Assembly: GCA_905182305.1 (NCBI GenBank)
Contig: CAJJBB010000006.1
Span: forward strand, 62,001-126,000
Source: Flavobacteria bacterium MS024-2A
GTDB taxonomy: Bacteria > Bacteroidota > Bacteroidia > Flavobacteriales > Flavobacteriaceae
Reading direction: 5' to 3'
Length of the DNA stretch: 64,000 nt
Of the stretch, positions 7,864 to 16,132 are shown one piece after another. Position numbers and translations under genes: made by a program. How positions within the stretch are numbered: the first letter of the stretch is position 1; each line of letters starts with the position of its first letter. Below the pieces are notes generated by a model. It made no database searches. It saw only the letters and a program-made list of their open reading frames with translations, and was not told the DNA's origin.

Positions 7864-9722
7864 ATGAAAGAAGAAACTGCCTATACCGAAGACAATATTC
7901 GCTCTCTAGACTGGAAAGAACATATACGTTTACGTCCTGGAATGTATATTGGTAAATTAGGAGATGGTTCTTCCCCAGATGATGGAATTTACATTCTCTT
8001 AAAAGAGGTCTTGGATAATTGTGTTGATGAGTTTGTAATGGGTGCTGGAAAAACCATTGAAATTTCCATTAAAGATAGTACGGTTACAGTTCGTGATTTT
8101 GGGCGTGGAATTCCACTTGGTAAAGTTGTTGATGTAGTTTCAAAAATGAATACTGGTGGAAAATATGATTCCAAGGCATTTAAAAAATCAGTAGGATTAA
8201 ATGGTGTAGGAACTAAAGCGGTAAATGCGCTTTCCTCAAGTTTTATTGTAGAATCAAACAGAGAGAAACAATCTAAGCGTGCTGCTTTTGAATACGGTAC
8301 ATTAAGCGAAGAATCGCCAGTGGGGGATAGCTCTCGACGAAGAGGAACCAAGGTTGTATTTGTTCCTGATGCCACAATCTTTAAAAATTATATCTATAGG
8401 ATTGAATATGTGGAGCGCATGATTAAATATTATGTGTACTTAAACCCTGGGTTAACTATTGATTTAAATGGAGAAAAGTTCTTTTCTGAAAATGGATTAA
8501 AAGACTTATTGACCGATCAAACTAATGAAAACGATTTAACATATCCAATTATTCATTTACGCGGAGATGATATTGAAGTAGCGCTTACTCATAGTAAAAC
8601 TCAATATAGTGAAGAATACCATTCTTTTGTAAATGGACAACATACTACTCAAGGCGGTACTCATCAAGCTGCTTTTCGCGAAGGACTTGTTAAGACAATT
8701 AGGGAATATTTTGGAAAAAATTATGAAGCCTCAGATATCAGAAAGTCTATTATATCTGCCGTTAGTATAAAAGTAACCGAACCTGTGTTTGAGTCTCAAA
8801 CAAAAACAAAGTTGGGTTCAACAGAAATGGGAGACGGTATGCCTTCAGTTCGGAGTTATATTGTAGATTTTTTGAATACTCAATTGGATAATTTTTTACA
8901 TAAAAACACAACGATTGCTTTAGCTATTCAACAAAAAATTATTCAGGCAGAACGCGAACGTAAAGACTTATCAGGTATTCGAAAGTTGGCTCGAGAACGT
9001 GCTAAAAAGGCAAGTTTACATAATAAAAAACTTAGAGATTGCAGAGTGCATTTACCAGATCTTAAAAAAGATCGTCGTCTTGATTCTACCTTATTTATTA
9101 CCGAGGGAGACTCTGCCAGTGGTTCTATTACAAAGTCAAGAGACGTCAATACTCAAGCGGTTTTTAGCTTGCGTGGAAAACCCCTCAATAGCTATGGATG
9201 TCTAAAAAAATTGTATATGAAAATGAAGAATTTAATTTGTTACAGGCAGCACTAAATATTGAGGATGGCCTGGAAGACTTAAGGTATAATAACATTGTAA
9301 TTGCAACAGATGCGGATGTTGATGGAATGCACATTCGTCTTTTGCTCATCACTTTTTTCCTTCAATTTTTTCCTGAACTCATAAAAGAAGGCCATTTATA
9401 CATTTTGCAAACCCCACTTTTTAGAGTTCGCGATAAAAAACAAACCTTTTATTGTTATAGCGAACAAGAGCGAAGAGATGCTATTGGTAAGTTGGTAGGT
9501 AAGCCAGAGATTACTCGTTTCAAAGGATTGGGTGAAATTTCTCCCGATGAATTCAAATTTTTTATTGGTGATGATATTCGTCTTGATCCAGTTATGATGG
9601 ACAAAAGCATTACCACAGAGCAATTACTTGAATTTTATATGGGGAAAAATACCCAAGACCGTCAAAAATTTATTATTGATAATCTTAAAGTAGAACTAGA
9701 TCTGGCAGAAGAAGTAAAATAA
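7864..9722 (+). CDS. parE: DNA topoisomerase IV subunit B, interrupted by a frameshift near 9197
   Basis: ATPase and TOPRIM subunit of topoisomerase IV (type IIA), which decatenates daughter chromosomes. GHKL motifs are present ([30 protein letters not shown]), followed by the transducer and the TOPRIM signatures [10 protein letters not shown] and [10 protein letters not shown]. The first frame runs from ATG 7864 and ends at 9255 with a nonsense tail after [10 protein letters not shown]. The -1 frame then continues as [15 protein letters not shown] to 9722. Restoring one base around 9197 (GGA ATG TCT) gives a 620-residue ParE of normal length. The zero frame runs over a perfect slippery heptamer, A AAA AAA at 9204-9210, so ribosomal slippage is conceivable, but a base lost in sequencing is simpler. 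parC follows after 329 bp. Confidence 0.93.
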
Positions 9723-10051
9723 TTCGAGCTCTTGTTGATTCAAACAAAAGCTTAGTTGGTGCTTCATGAAAGTATTGATAATTATAAATACTATTGTTAA
9801 ATACTTTTTAATCAAATTTTAAGCATGTATGTGGTTAAGTTTGATGAATAATATTTTTAAAAGTTAAAATCATCTTCAAATTAGATAGTTTTAACTTTTA
9901 TATAAAGATCATTCTTCTAAACAGTTGTAATAGTGACGGGAAGACGAATTTTTCTTTTTTTAATAAAAATTACTTCTCAACTAAAATTTGTTAATTTCTT
10001 CAACAAAATTTCACTTAAAATCTAGGTCTGATATAGTATTTTAGCAATTCT
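9723..10051. other. parE-parC intergenic region with an AT-rich inverted repeat
   Basis: These 329 bp contain no credible ORF. They hold an 11-bp perfect inverted repeat (AAAAGTTAAAA at 9859-9869 and TTTTAACTTTT at 9889-9899, 19-nt loop). There is also a small hairpin AGTATT/AATACT (9771-9776, 9787-9792) followed by a second AATACT. The hairpins are GC-poor and weak as terminators. The gap is longer than the near-contiguous spacing I would expect for a parE-parC pair. Confidence 0.5.
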
Positions 10052-12655
10052 ATGGATGAAATTATTGATCACGTGCCAACAAACGATTCTTCCAGCGATT
10101 CGCTGGTGAAAGTTACAGGTATGTATAAAGATTGGTTTTTGGATTATGCTTCTTATGTCATCTTAGAGCGTGCTGTCCCTGCTATTGAAGACGGATTGAA
10201 GCCTGTGCAGCGAAGAATTCTTCATTCCATGAAAGACTTAGATGATGGTCGCTACAGCAAGGTTGCTAATATTGTAGGACACACAATGCAATATCACCCT
10301 CATGGAGATGCTAGCATAGCAGATGCAATGGTTCAAGTAGGTCAGAAAGAATTGTTAATTGATATGCAAGGGAACTGGGGTAATCTTTTGACCGGAGACA
10401 GTGCAGCAGCTTCTCGTTATATTGAAGCTCGATTATCTAAATTTGCTCTAGAGGTTGTTTTTAGTCCAAAAGTAACAGAGTGGCAGCTTTCATATGATGG
10501 GCGTAAAAAAGAACCCATTCATCTGCCAGTTAAATTTCCTTTATTATTGGCACAAGGTGCTGAGGGGATCGCTGTAGGTCTCTCAACAAAAATTTTACCT
10601 CACAATTTCATTGAATTATTACAAGCAAGTATCCTTCACCTAAAGGGAAAAAAATTCACCATTTTTCCAGATTTTCAAACAGGTGGAATTATCGATATTC
10701 AAGGCTATAATGATGGATTACGAGGTGGAAAAGTAAGAGTGCGAGCAAAAATTCATCAACAAGATAAAAATACTTTAGTCATCAATCAAATTCCATTTAG
10801 CACGAATACTTCAAGCTTGATTGACAGTATTTTAAAAGCAAATGAAAAAGGTAAAATAAAAATCAAAAAGATTGAAGACAACACTTCCTCCGCAGTTGAA
10901 ATTTTAGTGCATTTACCAAATGATATTTCGCCAGATAAAACTATTGATGCATTATATGCTTTTACGGCTTGTGAAACATCTATTTCTCCTTTAGGTTGTT
11001 TAATTATTGACAACAAGCCAAACTTTATGGGTGTAACAGAGATGTTGAAAATATCAACTGATCACACGGTTCAATTACTTAAATTAGAATTGGAAGTCCA
11101 ACTTCATGAACTGGAAAATCAATGGCATTATGCTTCTTTAGAACGAATTTTTATTGAAAATAAAATATATCGTGCTATTGAAGAGGCTGCTACCTGGGAA
11201 GAGGTTATTTCTTTTATTGATAAGGGACTGTTACCTCATATTGCTCATTTAAAAAGACCTGTAATTGAAGAAGATATAGTACGTCTTACCGAAATTAGAA
11301 TTAAACGAATCTCTAAATTTGATTTGGACAAAGCGCAACAAAAAATTGAAGCATTAGAGGCTGATATTGCTGAAGTGAAAAATAATCTAGCACACCTTAT
11401 TGATTTTGCAATTCGTTATTTCACTCACCTTAAGAAAGTCTATGGTGTTGATAAAAAACGTCAGTCGGAAATCCGCATATTTGATGATGTAGATGCTAAG
11501 AAAGTGGTGGTACGAAATCTTAAACTATATGTAAATAGAGAAGAAGGCTTTATTGGCACTTCTTTGCGTAAAGATGACTTTGTTTGTGACTGCTCTGATA
11601 TTGATGATATTATTGTGTTTACTCAAGATGGTAAAATGCAAGTTGTAAAAGTAGATGGTAAAGTGTTTATAGGTAAAAACATTATTCATGTAGCTGTCTT
11701 TAAGAAAAAAGATACCCGAACGATATATAACATGGTATACCGTGATGGTAAAGGAGGTACTTCTTTCATAAAACGTTTTGCTGTTACGGGAGTAACTCGA
11801 GATAAAGTTTATGATTTAACCCAAAGCAGAGCAGGATCTGGAATCCTTTATTTTTCACCCAATTCAAACGGAGAAGCAGAAATCATTTCCATTATTTTAC
11901 GAAATACAGGTAGTGTTAAAAAATTAAAATGGGATTTAGATTTTGCTGATCTTCAGGTAAAAGGTAGAGCAGTTCGAGGAAATACGGTAACTAAATATAC
12001 CATTAAAAAAATTGAATTAAAAGAAAAAGGGGTATCAACTCTTAAGCCCCGTAAAATATGGTTTGACGAAACGATCAGAAGATTGAATTTAGAAGAAAGA
12101 GGCCTTCTTTTAGGTGCCTTTAAAGGAGATGACAAGCTTCTTGTAGTTACTCAACATGGAACCTTAAAGGCAGTTGCTCCTGAATTAAGTCTTCATTTCG
12201 ATGAGTCAGTAATTCACCTTGAGAAGTGGATTCCACAAAAACCAATTACTGCCGTATATTTTGACACAGAAAAAGAACGTTACTTCCTCAAGCGTTTTCT
12301 TTTAGAGTCGGTAGAAAAGGAAGATAATTTTATAAAAGAAGGGGGTGTTTTAACTTATGTAGGTTTTGATTGGCGTCCATTATTAACATTGCAATATGAA
12401 AAACAGAGGGGGAAGGATCAGCCTTCGGATATGGAAATTAATGTTGAAGAATTTATTTCAGTAAAAGGTTTTAAAGCACTTGGCAATCAATTAACTGATA
12501 AAAAACTGAAAGTAGTTTCTTTAAAAGAAGCACTCCCTTATGAAGAAATCATTGAAGATGTGATTACAGAGATTGAAGTTGAGGCGGAAGATGTAGGCCC
12601 TAAAAGTTCTGCAACAAGTGATGATGAAGAAACACAGTTTACAATTGATTTTTAA
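10052..12655 (+). CDS. parC: DNA topoisomerase IV subunit A
   Basis: DNA-cleaving subunit of topoisomerase IV, partner of the parE product upstream. The 867-residue protein shows the winged-helix/tower core: GLKPVQRRILHSM (48-60), the quinolone-pocket segment HPHGDASIADAM (82-93) and catalytic Tyr123 in AAASRYIEARLSK. A coiled coil occupies about 440-480. The C-terminal part is a degenerate beta-pinwheel without a clear GyrA box (QxRGGKG), which supports ParC over GyrA. The tail is acidic (TSDDEETQFTIDF). It converges on the TerC gene with a 1-bp gap. Confidence 0.95.
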   Translation: MDEIIDHVPTNDSSSDSLVKVTGMYKDWFLDYASYVILERAVPAIEDGLKPVQRRILHSMKDLDDGRYSKVANIVGHTMQYHPHGDASIADAMVQVGQKELLIDMQGNWGNLLTGDSAAASRYIEARLSKFALEVVFSPKVTEWQLSYDGRKKEPIHLPVKFPLLLAQGAEGIAVGLSTKILPHNFIELLQASILHLKGKKFTIFPDFQTGGIIDIQGYNDGLRGGKVRVRAKIHQQDKNTLVINQIPFSTNTSSLIDSILKANEKGKIKIKKIEDNTSSAVEILVHLPNDISPDKTIDALYAFTACETSISPLGCLIIDNKPNFMGVTEMLKISTDHTVQLLKLELEVQLHELENQWHYASLERIFIENKIYRAIEEAATWEEVISFIDKGLLPHIAHLKRPVIEEDIVRLTEIRIKRISKFDLDKAQQKIEALEADIAEVKNNLAHLIDFAIRYFTHLKKVYGVDKKRQSEIRIFDDVDAKKVVVRNLKLYVNREEGFIGTSLRKDDFVCDCSDIDDIIVFTQDGKMQVVKVDGKVFIGKNIIHVAVFKKKDTRTIYNMVYRDGKGGTSFIKRFAVTGVTRDKVYDLTQSRAGSGILYFSPNSNGEAEIISIILRNTGSVKKLKWDLDFADLQVKGRAVRGNTVTKYTIKKIELKEKGVSTLKPRKIWFDETIRRLNLEERGLLLGAFKGDDKLLVVTQHGTLKAVAPELSLHFDESVIHLEKWIPQKPITAVYFDTEKERYFLKRFLLESVEKEDNFIKEGGVLTYVGFDWRPLLTLQYEKQRGKDQPSDMEINVEEFISVKGFKALGNQLTDKKLKVVSLKEALPYEEIIEDVITEIEVEAEDVGPKSSATSDDEETQFTIDF

Positions 12656-12656
12656 C

Positions 12657-13415
12657 TCACTTAGTTTTTTTAGAGTAGCTGTTTAAAAGCTCTACACCTA
12701 ATGAGAAGGCAATAGAGAAATACAAATATCCCTTTGGAATTCTAGTTATATTAGAGCCAAACAAAACGGTTTCAGAAATACTTGCTGCTTCAGTAATTAA
12801 CATAAAACCAATCAATAGTAAAAAAGCTAGTCCCAGTATTTGTAGGGAGGGTCGATTGTTTATGAATATACTAATTGGATTTGAAAACCATATCATTATA
12901 GAAATTGAAATAATTACAGCCGCTATCATTATTAAAAGGGCATAAGGGATTCCGCTAGTCATTCCAACAGCAGTTAGGATAGAATCAAAAGAAAAGACAA
13001 TATCTATAAGTACTATTTGAAAAACTACTTTTGAAAATGCAGTAGATGATTTTAGTTTTAAGGACGTTTTTTCATGAACCTCCTCTACTTTATTATATAT
13101 TTCTTTAGTGCTTTTGTAGAGTAAAAATATTCCACCAGCCATTAAAATTAATGCTTGAATTGAAACATTAGAAGAAAAAAAAGATGTTTCTATTATAAAA
13201 AATGTGCTTTGCATTTGAATAAGCCAATTCACACCAAGAAGTAGTATAATTCTCATGATCATGGCAAGGAAAAGTCCAATTTGCATCAGTTTTTTACGAA
13301 TGTCTTCAGGAAATCGACCTGCTAAAATTGAAATAAAAATAATATTATCGATCCCTAAAACAATCTCTAAAAAGGTAAGTGTCAAAAAAGCAATAATTAA
13401 ATCAGGAGTTAACAT
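12657..13415 (-). CDS. TerC-family integral membrane protein
   Basis: 252 residues with seven to eight membrane segments and the paired TerC acidic motifs, EIVLGIDNIIFIS (about 17-29) and IVLIDIVFSFDSILTAVG (about 134-151), whose Asp residues lie in membrane segments. The family includes manganese exporters such as Alx and MeeF/MeeY and tellurite-resistance TerC. Metal efflux in the inner membrane is the best guess. The gene follows a small lipoprotein gene with a 3-bp gap and is likely transcribed with it. Confidence 0.9.
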   Translation of the reverse strand: MLTPDLIIAFLTLTFLEIVLGIDNIIFISILAGRFPEDIRKKLMQIGLFLAMIMRIILLLGVNWLIQMQSTFFIIETSFFSSNVSIQALILMAGGIFLLYKSTKEIYNKVEEVHEKTSLKLKSSTAFSKVVFQIVLIDIVFSFDSILTAVGMTSGIPYALLIMIAAVIISISIMIWFSNPISIFINNRPSLQILGLAFLLLIGFMLITEAASISETVLFGSNITRIPKGYLYFSIAFSLGVELLNSYSKKTK

Positions 13416-13418
13416 GGT

Positions 13419-13790
13419 CTATTTTATTTTCTTGATTGTACCGCGATGTCTGTTTTTACTATCGCCAACAAGAGAATACTGAAAAGTAAAAGTGTTGGCT
13501 TTAGTGCTTAATATTTTCATCTGAATAGGTCTTTTGTCTTGATTTGAAGATGGGTTTAATTTTGTAAGAATACATTCACAATCATTTACCCAGCGAATTT
13601 TAGCAGTATCTATTACGCCTTCATAAACCTCTATTTCATAGATGGAATCCCTAGTAAATACTGAAGAAGCTAGTTCTCCATTTATGATTTGAGTAAACTC
13701 AAACCTTCCCGTGTGAAATCGAGTACAATCTCGCTCTAAAGAGTAGCAAGAAATAAAAAGAAAACCAATCCCTAGGAATAAAAATTTCAT
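13419..13790 (-). CDS. Small lipoprotein of unknown function
   Basis: 123 residues with a short hydrophobic leader and lipobox LFISC, giving lipidation at Cys15, so it should be anchored in the envelope. The mature part is a small beta-rich domain containing CTRFHTGRFEF, a pair of cysteines in NDCECIL and a basic C-terminus. I recall homologues in Flavobacteriia near parC, sometimes labelled as topoisomerase because of that position, but nothing in the sequence supports an enzymatic role. It precedes terC on the same strand (3-bp gap). Confidence 0.65.
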   Translation of the reverse strand: MKFLFLGIGFLFISCYSLERDCTRFHTGRFEFTQIINGELASSVFTRDSIYEIEVYEGVIDTAKIRWVNDCECILTKLNPSSNQDKRPIQMKILSTKANTFTFQYSLVGDSKNRHRGTIKKIK

Positions 13791-13804
13791 AAACCGCTAA
13801 AATA

Positions 13805-14234
13805 CTAAGAATTGGGAATATAAATACTAAAAGTACCATTCTTATGTAATTGGATTATTTGAACAATTTCTTCGCTTATTTGTTTATTAAAACCAGAATT
13901 TATTTTTTTTGCTTTTTCTTGTGATACTTCAATGTTCTGATGCTTTGTTCCACGGGCTTGTTCCGAATATTTTTAGGGATTCTTCAGCTGACAATTCAGA
14001 AGGAGTAGAAGATTTTTGTTTTGAGTTCCCTAGAATTAGCCAATCTAAATCAATCTCTCTAAAGTGTTCATGAATTTTTAACATAAAATCTAAACTCGGT
14101 TTATTTCTTCTAGATAAGATATGAGAAACGGATGAGCGTTGAACACCAATTCTTTCAGCAAATGCGGCAGCACTTAATTGGTTGTTTAACATGATTTCCT
14201 CTAAACGCTTAAGGAATGATTCTGTGTTTAACAT
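13805..14234 (-). CDS. XRE-family helix-turn-helix regulator, C-terminus displaced by a frameshift
   Basis: Cytoplasmic DNA-binding protein with an N-terminal Cro/C1 HTH: LSAAAFAERIGVQRSSVSHILSRRNKPS, residues about 20-47 (cited piecewise as AFAERIGVQRSSVSH). The first frame stops at 13929 after 101 residues. The reading then continues in another frame from the A-run at 13974-13970 (minus strand) to the stop at 13805 as IEVSQEKAKKIN and HKNGTFSIYIPNS. Removing one A from the run of five gives a continuous 142-residue protein of the length I associate with flavobacterial relatives. The gene is divergent from an M14 peptidase across a region of repeated TACAwTTGTA motifs, the likely operators. 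Confidence 0.8.
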
Positions 14235-14264
14235 TGTAAATATATTTTATAATACTTCCAAATA

Positions 14265-14472
14265 TACAATTGTAAATTAAGATAAACAAACAGTATAATT
14301 ATTCAACCAATACTTAAATAATAATTCTTAATAAGCTGATAATCATTTATATATAGATATATATAAAAAATAATTTACATTTGTATACAGATATTGCAAA
14401 AGTCAATCAAAAAGAACAATTAAGATACTTTTGTAAACTACATTTGTAAACAAGTAGATGTTTACATTTGTA
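14265..14472. promoter_or_regulatory. Cluster of TACAwTTGTA motifs between the XRE regulator and the M14 peptidase
   Basis: Five near-identical 10-mers: TACAATTGTA at 14265-14274 (perfect palindrome), TACATTTGTA at 14376-14385, TACTTTTGTA at 14426-14435, TACATTTGTA at 14439-14448 and TACATTTGTA at 14463-14472. In the last four the first eight bases read TAnnTTTG, the Bacteroidota -7 consensus, on the plus strand towards the peptidase gene. A protein bound there would block the promoter. The adjacent XRE regulator is the obvious candidate. Binding is inferred, not shown. Confidence 0.55.
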
Positions 14473-14486
14473 TTAATATGTAAATA

Positions 14487-15578
14487 ATGATTAATAAAAG
14501 ATATTTACCACCAACTATTGTAGAAACCTTTTTAAAGCAATTACCTAAAGGATCTACCGTTAAAACCATTGGATATTCTGTTCAAAAAAGACCAATTAGT
14601 TTGGTTTCAATTGGCAATGGAAAGACTAAAATATTACTTTGGTCTCAGATGCACGGAAATGAAAGCACTACAACAAAAGCACTTTTTGATTTTATTCCTT
14701 GGTTCTTAGACTCTTCTCAACAAGCATATCAGAAAAAATTTACACTTAACATTATATTACAGTTAAATCCTGACGGTGCTGCTGTTTATACGCGTTTAAA
14801 TGCTGTAAGTGTCGATTTAAATCGTGATGCACTTAAAATGTCTCAGCCTGAAAGTAAAGCACTTCAAAATGTTTATAATAGATTTAAGCCTGACTATTGT
14901 TTAAACCTACATGGACAACGCACTTTATTTTCAGCCGGTGTAATGGGTGAACCTGCAAGTATTTCCTTGTTAGCACCCTCTGCTGACATCAATAGAACAC
15001 TAACCCCAGCTCGAATTAGTGCCATGAAGTGTATTGTAGCAATCTTTAAAGGATTAGAGAATGATCTTCCTAATCAAATTGGTCGTTATGATGATACCTT
15101 TAATCCTAATTGCGTTGGAGATCACTTTACTTCATTAGGAACACCAACAATTCTTTTTGAAGCAGGCCATTTTCCTGGAGATTATCAAAGAGAGGCAACC
15201 CGTGCTTTAATTTTGAAAAGTTTTAAAATATTTTTTAATACATTACTTGTGGATGAAAATCTTCACAATGTTAATGAGTATGTGAACATTCCAGAGAATT
15301 CTAAAGATTTTGTTGATTTACTTGTGAAAGGAGTCAATATAATTGACAAAGAGACACTTTTTAAATCACAGCATTTAGGCGTTCGCTATGAAGAAAAGCT
15401 AATAAATGGGGAGATATGTTTTATTCCTCTGGCGGTAGTCTACGGCAATAAAATACAATTTAAGGCCCATCGAACCATAACCCTTCCAAGTGCCTTAAAG
15501 GATATTCCTGTAATATTTGAAGTAGATAAATCTATCCAAATCAAAGAATTTGATGAATTATTTTCAGTGATATTATAA
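14487..15578 (+). CDS. M14-family zinc carboxypeptidase
   Basis: 363-residue metallopeptidase of the M14 (carboxypeptidase A-like) superfamily. Zinc ligands are visible as His56 and Glu59 in SQMHGNES and His142 in LNLHGQ. The substrate-binding arginine is in DLNRD (Arg113) and the catalytic glutamate is probably Glu225 in LFEAGHFPGD. No signal peptide is seen, so it is probably cytoplasmic, perhaps trimming cell-wall or other peptides. A C-terminal extension of about 100 residues after the catalytic domain has no recognised motif. The gene starts 15 bp after the last TACATTTGTA motif, so it may be controlled by the divergent XRE protein. Confidence 0.85.
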   Translation: MINKRYLPPTIVETFLKQLPKGSTVKTIGYSVQKRPISLVSIGNGKTKILLWSQMHGNESTTTKALFDFIPWFLDSSQQAYQKKFTLNIILQLNPDGAAVYTRLNAVSVDLNRDALKMSQPESKALQNVYNRFKPDYCLNLHGQRTLFSAGVMGEPASISLLAPSADINRTLTPARISAMKCIVAIFKGLENDLPNQIGRYDDTFNPNCVGDHFTSLGTPTILFEAGHFPGDYQREATRALILKSFKIFFNTLLVDENLHNVNEYVNIPENSKDFVDLLVKGVNIIDKETLFKSQHLGVRYEEKLINGEICFIPLAVVYGNKIQFKAHRTITLPSALKDIPVIFEVDKSIQIKEFDELFSVIL

Positions 15579-15640
15579 TTTTACAGATAATTCTTTAATG
15601 ATTTTGCTTTAAATCATTAAATTCGCGTAAAATATATATT

Positions 15641-16119
15641 ATGAGTAAAGTAAATTTAGATGAAATTGATCATCAGATTCTTGATATTTTGATAGATAAT
15701 ACACGAATACCTTTCACAGATATTTCTAAACGCTTGGTTATTTCTGCCGGAACAGTTCACGTTCGCGTAAAGAAAATGGAAGAATCGGGTATAATTAAAG
15801 GTTCTTCTTTAAACCTGGATTATGTTAAGTTAGGTTATTCATTTATTGCGTATGTTGGAATTTTTTTAGAAAAAACAAACACAACCTCTGAAGTACTAAG
15901 GCTCTTAATGATATCCCTTTTGTTACTGTTGCTCATATTACAACTGGAAAGTTTAATATTTTTTGTAAAGTTCGTGCTCGTGACACACACCATGCAAAGG
16001 ACATTATTTTTATGATAGATGATATTGTTGGGGTTTCTAGAACAGAAACTATGATTTCTATGGAGGAAAGTATCAATGATAAGAAGCGCTTAATGCACCA
16101 TATTTTTAACGAACTTTAA
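15641..16119 (+). CDS. Lrp/AsnC-family transcriptional regulator, broken by a single-base deletion
   Basis: Leucine-responsive-type regulator with an N-terminal HTH (LDEIDHQILDILIDNTR, TDISKRLVISAGTVHVRVKKM) and an alpha/beta RAM ligand domain. The first frame reads through EVL at about 15898 and then goes out of phase, stopping at 16015. The correct continuation lies in the neighbouring frame: KALNDIPFVTVAHITTGKFN, then RARDTHHAKDIIF, then SMEESINDKKRL, ending at 16119. Adding one A to CTAAGG at about 15897-15900 gives a normal protein of about 159 residues. It could regulate amino-acid metabolism; its targets are unknown. ppc begins 13 bp downstream. Confidence 0.85.
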
Positions 16120-16132
16120 AAGAAAACTCTTA

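Noticed and set aside
7989-8375. 128-residue minus-strand ORF
   Set aside because: It lies wholly inside parE, and its translation shows no recognisable domain; it is a shadow frame.
9198-9722. Separate small topoisomerase-like gene starting at the ATG 9198
   Set aside because: The ATG is an internal part of the ParE coding sequence after the frameshift; the product lacks an N-terminus and continues the TOPRIM domain directly.
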